DNA of 64,000 bases from Nepenthes gracilis (lineage: Eukaryota; Streptophyta; Magnoliopsida; Caryophyllales; Nepenthaceae), in the NCBI GenBank assembly GCA_033239525.1, contig BSYO01000014.1, forward strand, positions 9,006,404 through 9,070,403, in the 5' to 3' direction. Position 1 is the stretch's first letter. Every line of letters starts with the position of its first letter. The notes below the pieces were generated by a model. It was given only the letters and a program-made list of their open reading frames with translations, was not told the DNA's origin and made no database searches. The position numbers and the translations under genes were made by a program. Of the stretch, positions 1 to 9,300 are shown in pieces.

Positions 1-61
1 ATTTGTCAGTCCGAAAGTAAATATTCTAATAAATTAAATATTTTTTATTTTTCACATAAGG
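1..61. other. Flank of element I, with left target-site copy
   Basis: AT-rich sequence with no gene. Its last five bases, TAAGG at 57-61, match TAAGG at 11263-11267 on the other side of element I, so they are read as the target-site duplication. The host sequence should resume at 11268. I could not assign this flank to a family. Confidence 0.6.
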
Positions 62-495
62 TATGACGGACTCGTCTACAGAATATCACCCGTCCTAACG
101 TCCGTCAAACTTATTACAAATCATAATATAAAAATTTATTAAATAAACATCCATATATATGCACAGAATCCACAACATGCCACTTCCTTGTGACTCCAAT
201 AACGAATTGAAACATATTACCCTATTGGATTTAAATTCGGGAAGATGCCAACAAACGCAATCAAACCTACGGAAATATTTCATAATACAATATATACCAC
301 ATTTTGACAAAAGCAAACGTCTATTTTCTTAGTTACAAAATAATACATACATACAATCCTCTGACCTGAAAGAATCACTACTGTACTAAAAATACAAAAG
401 ATAATGTCTAAATTACATCATACAACATCTCAAGCCCTAAAATTAGGCACCAATCCTTTATTCTTGCTCGTTGGGTATTAACTCATGTTGATTAT

Positions 496-1555
496 CTGAG
501 GGGGTAATAAAAATAGTAAAAAGTGAGCCAAATACTTAACAATGCACACACACACATATATATATATATATCAAGAAACATGCATATTTTATACTCGAAT
601 TATAACAGTATATATTGGAAGGAATAGAGACGAATAAATAATCATAAAATATGATAAAAAAGAAATGTTTTCATAATACATTTTAAATTTCTTCAATTCG
701 TTTATTTTTCTTTTCTTACTTATCAAATCATACTGAAAACTTATTTTCGTTGGGGATTAAGGCCAATAGGTTTTACTGATTAAAAGAATAGTCGATTGTA
801 ACCTAAATTGTGTTTGCTCCTACACAATCAAAAGCCCTCTTCTCCTATTCAAGATACAGAGGAAGACTGTCTACATATAACCCCCATAGATGAGGCCTTA
901 GCCGTAAAGCGGCTCTTAATAGATTATAATCTTCCACTATAATATACTAAGGTATGCCGAACTATACTATTTAATAAATATTTATTACTCCAAGTTCTAA
1001 ACTGCTTATTTCCTTAGGAAATTCTGCTATTAAGGACATACATTATTCATTTTTACCCTTTTGGAGAATGGTTCATAAGTTCTTAATTTAATTGCAAAAT
1101 ACTTCTCCATAATTCTTTTTCTATAGAGCTTACACATTTTTACTATGGTCATTTCTTTATCATGAGAGGTCATTGATAATACTAATAAAATAAAATGTCC
1201 AAATAGTAAAACAAAGCATGCTATATAAAAATTAAATATACAATATATTTTGAACACACAAAAACAACATGGAATAATTTAAAAATCATAAACTTGAAGC
1301 ACAACCATATAGAAATGGAATATTTAGCCTCTAAATATGGAGAAAAAATTCTCATAACATGCATATTAAAAATACAAGCAAATAAACGGTGGTTTTCAAT
1401 AAATCTTGTTATAAAAACATGGAGAAGCAACACATATGGATATTTTTTATTTTCTTACGTCAAAATCCCAATTAAGATGAGTATTAGAATAATAATACTC
1501 AAAATAAACCAAAATAAACAACAACAACCGAAGAAAAAGTTTAGAGAGTACTTAC
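496..1555 (-). other. Proposed intron inside element I 3' LTR
   Basis: On the minus strand, TCAAC|GTAAGTACT (donor; first intron base is the complement of 1555) is followed 1.06 kb later by GGCTCACT, a T-rich tract and CCCCCTCAG|AT (last intron base at 496). The 5' LTR keeps the same two sites at 10740 and 9698. The segment includes the shared GGCATACCTTAG module (941-960). Splice sites are judged by eye; there is no transcript evidence. Confidence 0.45.
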
Positions 1556-1559
1556 GTTG

Positions 1560-1965
1560 ACCCGATCTACTAGTTTTCTTACTTAGATCGTTTGGATTCA
1601 AGCTCTTGGGACCTCTCCTTCATCTTTTCTCTCTTCTCTTCCCTTCCCCTTCACCTCTCTCTCTCTCCTCTAGCTCCAAATTTGTGCAAAAATGGCGAAA
1701 AAGAAGCAGGTGGCACCTTATAGCCACTCCGACATTCGTGTGCTGCTTGGGCGCGGGTACACTGGAATCTACGCTCAAGTGCACATCAAGTGTCGATCGG
1801 GCATGATGGTTTTAGAAAACACGCTAGAGCGCGCCTCAAGCACTCATCAGGCACAACCATTCTGGAAAGTGCGCCCTTGGCATGTCTCGGGTATGCCTTG
1901 GGCACAACCATTCTGCCAAACATGCGCTAGGTGCGCCTCGGGCGCCATTCAGGCGTTGGGTGTTC
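1560..1965 (-). promoter_or_regulatory. Core promoter region of element I 3' LTR
   Basis: Reading the minus strand: a GC-rich cassette of repeated GCGC, CTCGAG-like and GGGCACAACCATTCTG words (about 1965-1725), then a TATA box (TATAAGG, complement of 1717-1723), then a purine-rich GAGAGAGAG leader (about 1680-1610). The 5' LTR has the same order at 11150-10800, with the TATA at 10904-10912. A promoter role is inferred from the order of parts. Confidence 0.6.
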
Positions 1966-2076
1966 CACATCCATATTCACTTTCAATGCTTAATTTCTCC
2001 TGTACTATAATCCTAATTTTAATTATATTAACTTAATTACTTCTAATCATAATATTTTGGAAACAAGAACCTCACA

Positions 2077-2100
2077 ACTCTCTCCCACTTATACAATTTT
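2077..2100 (-). other. Polypurine tract of element I
   Basis: The minus strand reads GTATAAGTGGGAGAGAGT immediately before the TGTGAG start of the 3' LTR. A purine-rich run there is the usual plus-strand DNA primer in LTR retrotransposons. Element IV has a matching tract at 53477-53510. Confidence 0.75.
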
Positions 2101-3470
2101 GTCCACGAAATCAACGAATCTTAGAAATCAAACACACACACATACCTCAAAATAAATGGAGATATTTATCTCGAATCTCATCATCCTTTTCCCACGTGGC
2201 CTCCTCTAGGTTGCGGTTCATTCATAAGACTTTGACTAATGGAATGATTGTCGTTCGAAGCACCTGGTTCCTACGATTCAAAATCTGCACAAGCTCCTTG
2301 ACGTATGACAAATTCTCACTGATCGATAGAGGTCCGTAATCAATGATATGGGTAGGATTATAGACATACTTCCAGAGTATTGACACATGGAAAACATTAT
2401 GTACCTCTTCCAAAATCGGTGGCAAAGTCAATCAATAGGCCACCTTCCCTACTTTCTTCAAAATCTCGAATGAGCCAATAAACCGTGATTTCAGCTTCCC
2501 TCTACTCCAAATTTGGATACACCCTTCGACGGTGATACTTTCTAGAAGATAAAATCCCCGACTTTGAATTTTAGTTCTGATCTTCTTCGATCGGCATAAC
2601 TCTTTTGTCATCTCCGGCCCACTTTCAGCTTCTCATGGATCAATTTGATTTTATCGGACATTTTCTTAAAAATCTTTGACCCCATAAGCCGTCTATCACC
2701 CGTCTCTTCCCAATGAATCGGTGAATGACACTTTCTTCCATACAACGCTTCAAAGGGGGCCATCCAAATACTTGCCTGATAACTATTATTATACGTGAAC
2801 GCCACCGATGCTAAATGATTATCCCAATTGCCTTTTAGCTCCATCACCATGGCTCTTAACATATCTTTTAAAATCTAAATGGTTCACTCAGACTGGTCAT
2901 TCGTTTGCAGGTAATAAGTTGTACTAAACTTTAAATCTGTCGCCAACTTGCGGTGCAAACTCCTCAAAAATTTTGAGACAAACCTCAGGTCTCGATCTGA
3001 TACAATAGTCACCGGAACATCGTGCAATCTTACTATTTCATTAATATACATCCGGGTTAACCGGTCACTCGTATAAGTCATCCGATTGGCAAGAAAATAC
3101 GCCGATTTTTTGAGCCGATCGATTATCACCCAAATGGCATCATGATTACTAGGTGTTCTCGGCAATCCCGACACGAAATCCATGGATACGTCTTCCCATT
3201 TCCAATTAGGAATAGGCAACAGTTGCAAAAGATCGAATAGCTTCTTACGTTCGGCCTTCAGCTGTTGATAAATTAAACTTTTCCCTACAAAGGCCACAAT
3301 TTCCTTCCTCATATTCCTCCACCAAAATATTTTTTTCAAACCCTGATACATTTTATTAATCCCCGAGTAGATCATATACCTGGACTGGTGAGATTCCTTC
3401 ATGATTTCTTTCTTCAATTCTCTGACATTAGGCACACAAATTCGATCACAAAATCTCAAGACTCCGTCAG
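2101..3470 (-). pseudogene. Integrase and chromodomain of element I (broken)
   Basis: In a live element this enzyme joins retrotransposon DNA to the host genome and the chromodomain guides target choice. The longest open part (3459-2884, 191 codons) keeps the catalytic triad: Asp94 (MDFVSGLP), Asp155 (SDRD) and Glu191, with the 35-residue spacing of DD35E. The HHCC zinc finger is lost: His24 remains, but the second His reads Tyr31 and the Cys pair reads Ser61 and Tyr64. Further pieces lie at 2862-2608 (NWDNHLA...ALYGRKCHSPIHW) and 2431-2222 (HNVFHVS...YVKELVQILNRR...PLVKVL). The chromodomain tail (EEATWE-like) runs on to about 2148 after a stop. Stops and frameshifts separate the pieces. Confidence 0.88.
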
Positions 3471-4940
3471 CTCAGACATTAAAATCAACTCTAAAGTCTT
3501 TTTTAGCAATGTCGGCCAAGAACGGATCACTTATTTGATCTTCCTTAATCTGCCTCAATATCTCCGACTGGATACGAAAATACAACAGAATCATCCGATT
3601 TCCTGGGGTTTATCTTCAGATATTGCATTGTTTCATGCATTCCAACATCTCCATCTCCTTAATCCTCAAATGAGCCATGTAACTTGTTTGACGGCTCAGA
3701 GTATCCGCTACCACGTTGCCTTTACCTGACTGATACTGGATTTCACAATTAAAGTTCTTTAGGTAGTCCATCCATATTTTCTACCTCATATTCAATTCTT
3801 TTTGAAAAAATAGATACTTGAAACTCTTATGGTTTGAATACGCCGAGAATTTATCACTATACAAATAATGCCTCCAGATCTTTAAAGTATAAATTACTAC
3901 TGCTAGCTCCAAATCGTGCATCGGGTAATTCTTCTCGTGAATTTTTAGCTGTCTCGATCCATAGGCTATCACTTTTCCACGCTGCATCAGAACATAGCCC
4001 AAATCTGTCATGCTCGCATCACAATAAACTTCAAATCCACCGGAACCTTCTGGAATCGTCAGGATCGGAGCAGATGTCAATTGGTCCTTCAACTCCTGAA
4101 AACTTTGCTCATATTCTTCCATCCAAACAAACTTAATGTCTTTCCTTGTTAATCGGGTCAGCAGTAGAGAAATTCTAGAAAACTTTTTCATGAACCTCTG
4201 ATAATAACCTGCCATCTTAAGGAAACTCCGGACTTCGATCACCGATAATGGTCAGCCCCAATTAACAATAGTTTTGATCTTTTTCGGGTCTATAGAAATA
4301 CCTCCCTTCGATATAACAAGACCAAAAAATGTAACTTTTGTTAGCCAAAATTTACATTTTTTCAACTTGGCATACAACTTCTCCCTAAGCGTTTAGAGCG
4401 CAATCCTAAATGCACATCGTGCGCATTATAGCTTCTCGAATAAATTAATATATCATCAATGAACATAATAACAAATTTATCCAAGTAAGGTTGAAACACC
4501 CGATTCATTAAGTCCATAAAAGCAGTGGAGGCATTTGACAACCCAAAAGGTATAACTAAAAATTCATAATGCCCATACCTCGTCCAAAAAGCCATCTTTG
4601 CGACGTCATTCTTCTTAGTTTTCAACTGGTGATACCTTGAATGAAGGTTGATCTTTGAAGATACCTTCACTCCTCACAGTTGATCAAATAGGTCATCAAT
4701 CCTCGACAATGGATACTTATCTTAATGGTAATATTGTTTAGCCCCCAATAATCGATGTAAAACCACAACGATCCATCCTTCTTCTTAACAAAGAGTACCG
4801 GGGCACCCCAATGAGATACGCTTGGTCGAATAAATCCCTTATCTAAATGCTCCTACAATTGCTATTTCAACTCTTTCAATTTGGCAGGCACCATCCTATA
4901 CAGTGCTTTTGAGATTAGTGCCAAACTAAGAACAATCTCA
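3471..4940 (-). pseudogene. Reverse transcriptase and RNase H of element I (broken)
   Basis: These domains copy the element RNA into DNA. 4670-4362 holds the RT core: [11 protein letters not shown], then [28 protein letters not shown], and the catalytic box FIDD at 4452-4463 (the form usual for plant gypsy RT in place of YIDD). 4242-3781 holds the RT thumb and RNase [16 protein letters not shown], then [16 protein letters not shown] with its first catalytic Asp, HDLELA with the Glu, and [11 protein letters not shown], where the usual Asp of SDHKS reads Asn. The N-terminal RT stretch (about 4940-4680) is recognisable but has stops, for instance near [14 protein letters not shown]. The usual RT-RH length is kept, so the decay is by point changes and small indels. 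Confidence 0.88.
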
Positions 4941-5475
4941 ATCTCAAATTCAATATCTTGTTTGGGTGGCAACCCAGGCAACTCTTCGGGAAAGACATCT
5001 TCAAACTCACTAACCATCGGGATATCTTTGGCATGCACACTATGACTTCCAACTGTGTAGGTATAAGCTAGATAGGCTTGACATCTAGAATCCATTAAAT
5101 GACAACTGTGCAAATCCGAAATGAAACAAGGTGGTTCCTTTTTCACCATGCCTTGGAAATAAAATGGTTCATATCTCATAATGGCCAAGTGAACTAGCTT
5201 ATGAAAATAATCAACACTAGCTTGATAACTCATTGGCCATTCTATGCCTAAGATCACATCAAAGTCTTGCATCTTTAATAAAATCAGATCCACCACCAAC
5301 TGCAACCTATTAATCCAGACTTCACACTTTGAATACATGATATTTGTAACCACAGATGATTCCGAGGGCGTAGAAACAACAAAAATATGATTCAAAATTT
5401 TTGGATGGGACAACAATTTACTTGCAAATCTTGGAGACACAAAAAAATGAGTTGATCCCAAATCTAGAAAACATG
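4862..5475 (-). pseudogene. Protease region of element I (broken)
   Basis: A retropepsin-type aspartic protease that would process Gag-Pol. The active site, normally DSGSTHSF, reads DLGSTHFF (about 5475-5450), so the Ser of the catalytic triplet is Leu. The flap and helix region is kept as VILGIEWPMSYQASVDY. The linker to RT is typical of this clade (YLAYTYTVGSH, then [23 protein letters not shown]). The open frame from 5461 to 4862 has no stop, but the upstream gag frame ends in TAG just before it. Enzyme activity is unlikely. Confidence 0.83.
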
Positions 5476-6550
5476 TGCAGGAGTATTAAAGATAGTAATA
5501 GTAACTTCTACCACATTCAGTGACGCCTTTGCATCCCGGGCTATGATTGCAAAGGCCTTCCTTGGAACAATTGGCTTCTTCACCACCAACCTCTTAGGAA
5601 TGAGACAATCTTTAATCAGATGGACAGACTTACCGCAATTAAAGCAAGCTCCCAAATGCTTGTAGCACAGCTTCCCTCTATGGAACCTCCTGCAGTAATC
5701 ACATGCATTAGCAATCGCCGATGGACTTGGTGCTGCTGGTTGCTCCGCCTTCTTCTTTCCTTTATCTTCTAGCTTCGTCTTCTTAGGAGGTCCTCCTGAC
5801 CCTAAATCTTGACTAGTAGTTAAGCCTCTATGCTTTCCAGCTTTCTTCCCAAAATAATGCTCTCGCTCTAACTCTTTCTCAAATATAAGAACGCGGTCTA
5901 AAACCTCTCCATAATTACACACATTGTGCATGACCAACTGCTTCCTAATGTCGGCCCTTTGCTCGAATTGGAACTTTATAGCTTTTTCGGGCTGTGCATC
6001 AGCTATGTGCGGGGCGAATTGAGACAATTCCGTGAATTTGACTTCATACTTTGCCATGGTTCAATTTTCTTGTCGTAGCCATGAGAACTTGTCTCATTTC
6101 TATTCTTGCAAATTGGTCAAAAAATACTTCTCAAAGAACACCTCCTTGAACATCTCCCAGATAATTTGGTCCTCATCAACATCCATAGCTCTCTTTTGCA
6201 TTGACCTCCAGTGATTAGCTTCGCCCTCCAACTTGTGCACCACAAAAGTCACCTATCTTCTTCCGGGTAATGAATAGCGGTAAAAATCTTCTCAATCCTT
6301 CTAATCCATGCCTCCGCCTTAGATGGGTCTAGGTCTCCCAAGAATTCCGATGCCCTCTCATTATTAAATCGGTCAAAAGCTATAGCTCACGGGTTTATTG
6401 GAGTGGAGTAGAGACTAGGGCTAGCTTAGGATGGCGTTTCCCATGAGCCATCAGCTCCATAATATTAGCAATTCTTCCCATGATGTTCAGATAATTTCTT
6501 TTCCGATTTGGACGAGAATTAGCTCTAGAGCTTCTTCCTCGGCCTGACAT
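5464..6550 (-). pseudogene. Gag of element I (broken)
   Basis: Capsid and nucleocapsid. I place the start at 6550 because the minus strand there opens MSGRGRSSRANS, followed by a YLNIMGRIANIMELM helix like the gag starts of elements III and IV. The N-terminal half is broken by stops (one near 6387) and frameshifts. The last 197 codons (6057-5464) are open: MAKYEVKFTELSQFAPHI, a basic linker, a CX2CX3HX4C set at Cys119-Cys131, and a good zinc knuckle CX2CX4HX4C (Cys138, Cys141, His146, Cys151). Two Cys/His clusters in a row recur in element III. The frame ends in TAG right before the protease. Confidence 0.85.
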
Positions 6551-6716
6551 TATGAATTCCCTATCAACCTAATATCAACAATGAAATTAGATTTTTGCAC
6601 CAAATCTAACAAAACTACCTAAATAGAGATTTTGACCTATGCTTCGAGTTTAATTAGAACAACCTAAACCTCAAACCATTGTCAATCAATCCAAATGATA
6701 AGGCATCTCTCGAACC
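6551..6716 (-). other. Untranslated leader of element I
   Basis: 166 bp between the primer-binding site and the gag start, AT-rich, with no reading frame worth calling. Confidence 0.5.
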
Positions 6717-6730
6717 ATTCTCTGATACTA
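6717..6730 (-). other. Primer-binding site of element I (tRNA-Met initiator type)
   Basis: The minus strand reads TAGTATCAGAGAAT two bases after the 5' LTR end. The plant initiator tRNA-Met site is TGGTATCAGAG, so one base has changed (G to A). The same site type occurs in elements II, III, IV and V. Confidence 0.8.
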
Positions 6731-6732
6731 CC

Positions 6733-6769
6733 TTTGATGGACCTGTTTATAGAATATCACTTGTCATAA
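6733..6769 (-). repeat. Element I 5' LTR, inner end
   Basis: The last 37 bp of the 5' LTR, matching 62-98 of the 3' LTR (GACGGACTCGTCTACAGAAT versus GATGGACCTGTTTATAGAAT). It is cut off from the rest (9301-11262) by S1. Confidence 0.85.
6765..6769. repeat. Target-site duplication of S1, left copy (CATAA)
   Basis: CATAA here equals CATAA at 9296-9300. Removing S1 and one copy restores the LTR of element I, judged against 62-115. Confidence 0.88.
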
Positions 6770-7149
6770 TGTGAGATCCCGAAATCAAAAAAAAAGGAAG
6801 AGCTTAAAATCAAAAAATATTAAAACCAAAAGTGTAATGAAATTCGGAGTGGCCTTATGCCACTTAAAATCGGAGTAGCTTGTGCCACGGAAGACCAGAC
6901 TGCTTGAAGTTCGAAATAGATGATGAGAAAATGTTGACCGAAATTTGTAAGGTTGATTGGCTTTGAGTAAAGGTTGACCGAAAATTATGATGTTGACCGG
7001 ATTTGACTAGTGTCAAAATATTGACCGACCAAAGAGTTGACCGGCCTTGAGAAAGGTTGACCGGTCTTGAATAAAAGAAGTGAAACGATAGCCGACTCTG
7101 AGCACTGACCAAAGAGTTGACCGGAATAAATTAAGGGCAACTAAAGACA

Positions 7150-7345
7150 AGGACCAACATTACTGATTAGTTAGAACCCAACTAGACCCTTACTAATTGA
7201 AGTGAACCACCCCTGTTAACCATCTGAGAAGAAGTACCAAAGTAAGTAACTTAGACTACTTACTCCCACCTAATCTCTGAGAAGAAGTACCAAGTAGATA
7301 GCTTACCCCACTTACTCCACCTAACCCCTCCTCTATATATACTCA
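7150..7345 (+). promoter_or_regulatory. Promoter-proximal repeat pair and TATA box of S1
   Basis: Two imperfect copies of a GAGAAGAAGTACCAA...CTTACTCC(C)ACCTAA block (about 7228-7275 and 7276-7330) lead into TATATATAC near 7334. Element III has the same arrangement, with its TATAAATAC at 30107. In this family the repeat pair takes the place of the GC cassette seen in the other LTRs. Confidence 0.5.
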
Positions 7346-7446
7346 ACTTCGATTGAGGAAGCAAGTAGGAGCGCTGGCAAAAAGAAACAGTAAAGGAGTA
7401 GAGAAGGAGAGAATACTTCAAGTCTGTAGGGGTGGGCAGATGACTG

Positions 7447-7600
7447 TCATGCAAGTGTACCCCCTGCTTTTAAGTTCATGGCTTAATGCAAGTGTACACT
7501 CTGTTTTTAACTTCAAAATATTGCAAGTGTACTTCGGATGATCACTCTTTTAAGTTCGTTTGCAAGTGTGCCCCAGAATTTAAAGTTCATGCTTAACAAT
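7447..7600 (+). repeat. CAAGTGTAC tandem array in S1
   Basis: Four degenerate units of about 35-45 bp, each starting GCAAGTGTAC or GCAAGTGTGC and ending in a T-rich AAGTTC: near 7450, 7488, 7524 and 7560. The first unit sits where other LTRs have their 5' splice-like site. Element III has a three-unit version from 30217. Confidence 0.7.
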
Positions 7601-7769
7601 TATACGTCCGTCTCCAAAGTACCAACTTTAAAAACTACTAGTTTTTCTTTCCGATTTAGATTAAATGCATGCCATTCTAATTACTGTTTGAATTCATACT
7701 TTCTGTCCTCTACTTTCTACTAAACTCATGTTTAAATTGGAGTACATAAAAATGAAAAAGTAGACCGGA

Positions 7770-8375
7770 TTGTATGTCACTTGCATTACCCGAGTTTGAA
7801 ACCGGCCTTGATTTATAAAATAATTGAGACCGGCTTTATAATATAATTCAAAACCGACTTACGTGAATATTGAAACAGGCATTTGCAATTGGCATCTGCA
7901 TTATAATTGAAACCGGTCTTGTATCGTAATTTTAAAATCAGCCTTTGCATTGTAATTTTGGAACTGGCCTTGTATTATAATTGAAATCGGTCTTGTATTA
8001 TGATTGAAACCAGCATTTGCACTATAATTCTGAAACCGGCCTTATATTATAATTGAAATCGGCCTTGTATTATGATTGAAACTAGCATTTATATTGTAAT
8101 TTTGAAACCGGCATTTGCCTTGTGATTTTGAAACCGGCCTTGCATCGTAATTTTAAAACCGGCATTTGCACAGTGATTTTGAAACCGGCCCTGTATTATA
8201 ATTAAAACCAGCCTTGTATTATGATTTAAAACCAGCCTTGTATTATGATTTGAAACCGGCATCTGTACTGAAACTTTAAAACCGGCTTGCCAAGTGACAT
8301 ATGAAAATTATGATTTGAAACTGGCCTAGTAACAAAAATTTGAAACCGGCTTATTATGTGATTTTGAAACCGGCT
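7770..8375 (+). repeat. ACCGGC minisatellite of S1
   Basis: About 20 degenerate units of 25-35 bp built on GAAACCGGCCTTGTATTATAATT. Open frames across it are only translations of the repeat. It lies between the proposed splice sites of the LTR. Confidence 0.85.
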
Positions 8376-8461
8376 TGTGATATGGCCGTCCGGAATGAAC
8401 AAAGAAAATGTGAACTGGCTTTATGATAAGACAAATAAGTTCGCATCTTAGCATTGGGAGA

Positions 8462-8640
8462 TAAGGTTCTCCGGCATGCCTTAGGACATTATGGTGATAA
8501 TCGAGGATAACGAAAGTGAGAGCCGTCATCGGGGCTTTGTACAAGGAGGAAGTGAGAGCCGTCATCGGGGCTTTATACAAGGAGGTATTGCCGTGATTGC
8601 AAGGAGATGTGTACAATCTATCCTCGATTAAAGCCCCTTT
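8462..8640 (+). repeat. Conserved GGCATGCC module, 36-bp duplication and hairpin in S1
   Basis: GGCATGCCTTAGGACATTA (from 8473), then a perfect 12-bp inverted repeat TAATCGAGGATA (8498-8509) and TATCCTCGATTA (8619-8630). Between the arms are two copies of a 36-bp unit, AAGTGAGAGCCGTCATCGGG... (8514-8549 and 8550-8585). The same block occurs in both LTRs of element III, with two copies in one and one in the other. Confidence 0.75.
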
Positions 8641-9295
8641 CCATTAAGCAATAAATAAAAGAAGATATCTATACCGTGACCGGCCTTGTTTTATGCTCTA
8701 ATATTAACTGTTCCGGCTTTCTAATTAACTTTTGTATAGTTCGATCGCTACCGTATGATACTTATGTTGCATGATTACCTACATTAACAGTTCTAATGTT
8801 CTGCAAGATTTTCAGCCGAATGATATCTGGTATATGTATCTATAACTGTTGACAGCACAAATGTTTTATGAAAAATCTACATGTATCTTGTTGAGTTTCA
8901 GCTCACTATTTTCTATTTTTCCCCTCAAATGAAAATTTAGAACTCGTACCTGATGAGACGGAGTGCAGAGCCTATCTGAAGGGTTTGTAAGGATTCAGAA
9001 GCACACCTTTTGGACGACCGCCACGAAGAAGCAATTAATGTAATGATCTGTTAGAATTGATAAACCTTTGTGATTAGACGTTCATGGCTATATGTATTCA
9101 GGAATGAATTTTTATGGGAATGAATATGAATGCTTCAGCAGGATATTGATTGACTTCTGCTATATATTAATGACTAGAATGTATGAGTCCTAGATGGCAT
9201 CTGTGATCCTGTGGTTTGGAAGGCACGATCGACCCAGACCAGACCACCAAAACTTGGTGTCAGTTCCAGGAGTTCGTTAGCGGAATTCCGTCACA

Positions 9296-9300
9296 CATAA
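9296..9300. repeat. Target-site duplication of S1, right copy (CATAA)
   Basis: Second copy of CATAA. The element I LTR resumes with TATCCGTCAAAC, equal to GTCCGTCAAAC at 100-110. Confidence 0.88.

Larger units (their letters stand above)
62..2076 (-). repeat. Element I 3' LTR
   Basis: This 2.0-kb LTR aligns along its whole length with 9301-11262. For example, 1221-1433 and 10409-10621 are nearly the same. It starts on the minus strand at 2076 with TGTGAG, next to the polypurine tract. Inside are the GC cassette, TATA box, purine-rich leader and a proposed intron. A short TA/CA microsatellite lies near 544-571. Confidence 0.9.
6770..9295 (+). mobile_element. Solo LTR S1 (GACCGG/ACCGGC family)
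   Basis: A 2526-bp solo LTR, TGTGAGATCC...CCGTCACA, with a perfect 5-bp duplication CATAA. It has no coding region, primer site or polypurine tract, so it is read as a solo LTR left by recombination. It belongs to the same family as the LTRs of element III: shared TGTGAGATCC start, TTGACCGG words (6930-7120), TATA region, CAAGTGTAC array, ACCGGC minisatellite, hairpin and a GATGAGACGGAGTG tail. The proposed 3' splice site is damaged here: CCCCTCAA where relatives have TTCAG (8931-8938). Confidence 0.9.

Noticed and set aside
1294..2036. Plus-strand frames of 66-114 codons in the element I LTR
   Set aside because: Antisense to the LTR, not kept in the 5' LTR copy, and partly made of the cassette repeats.
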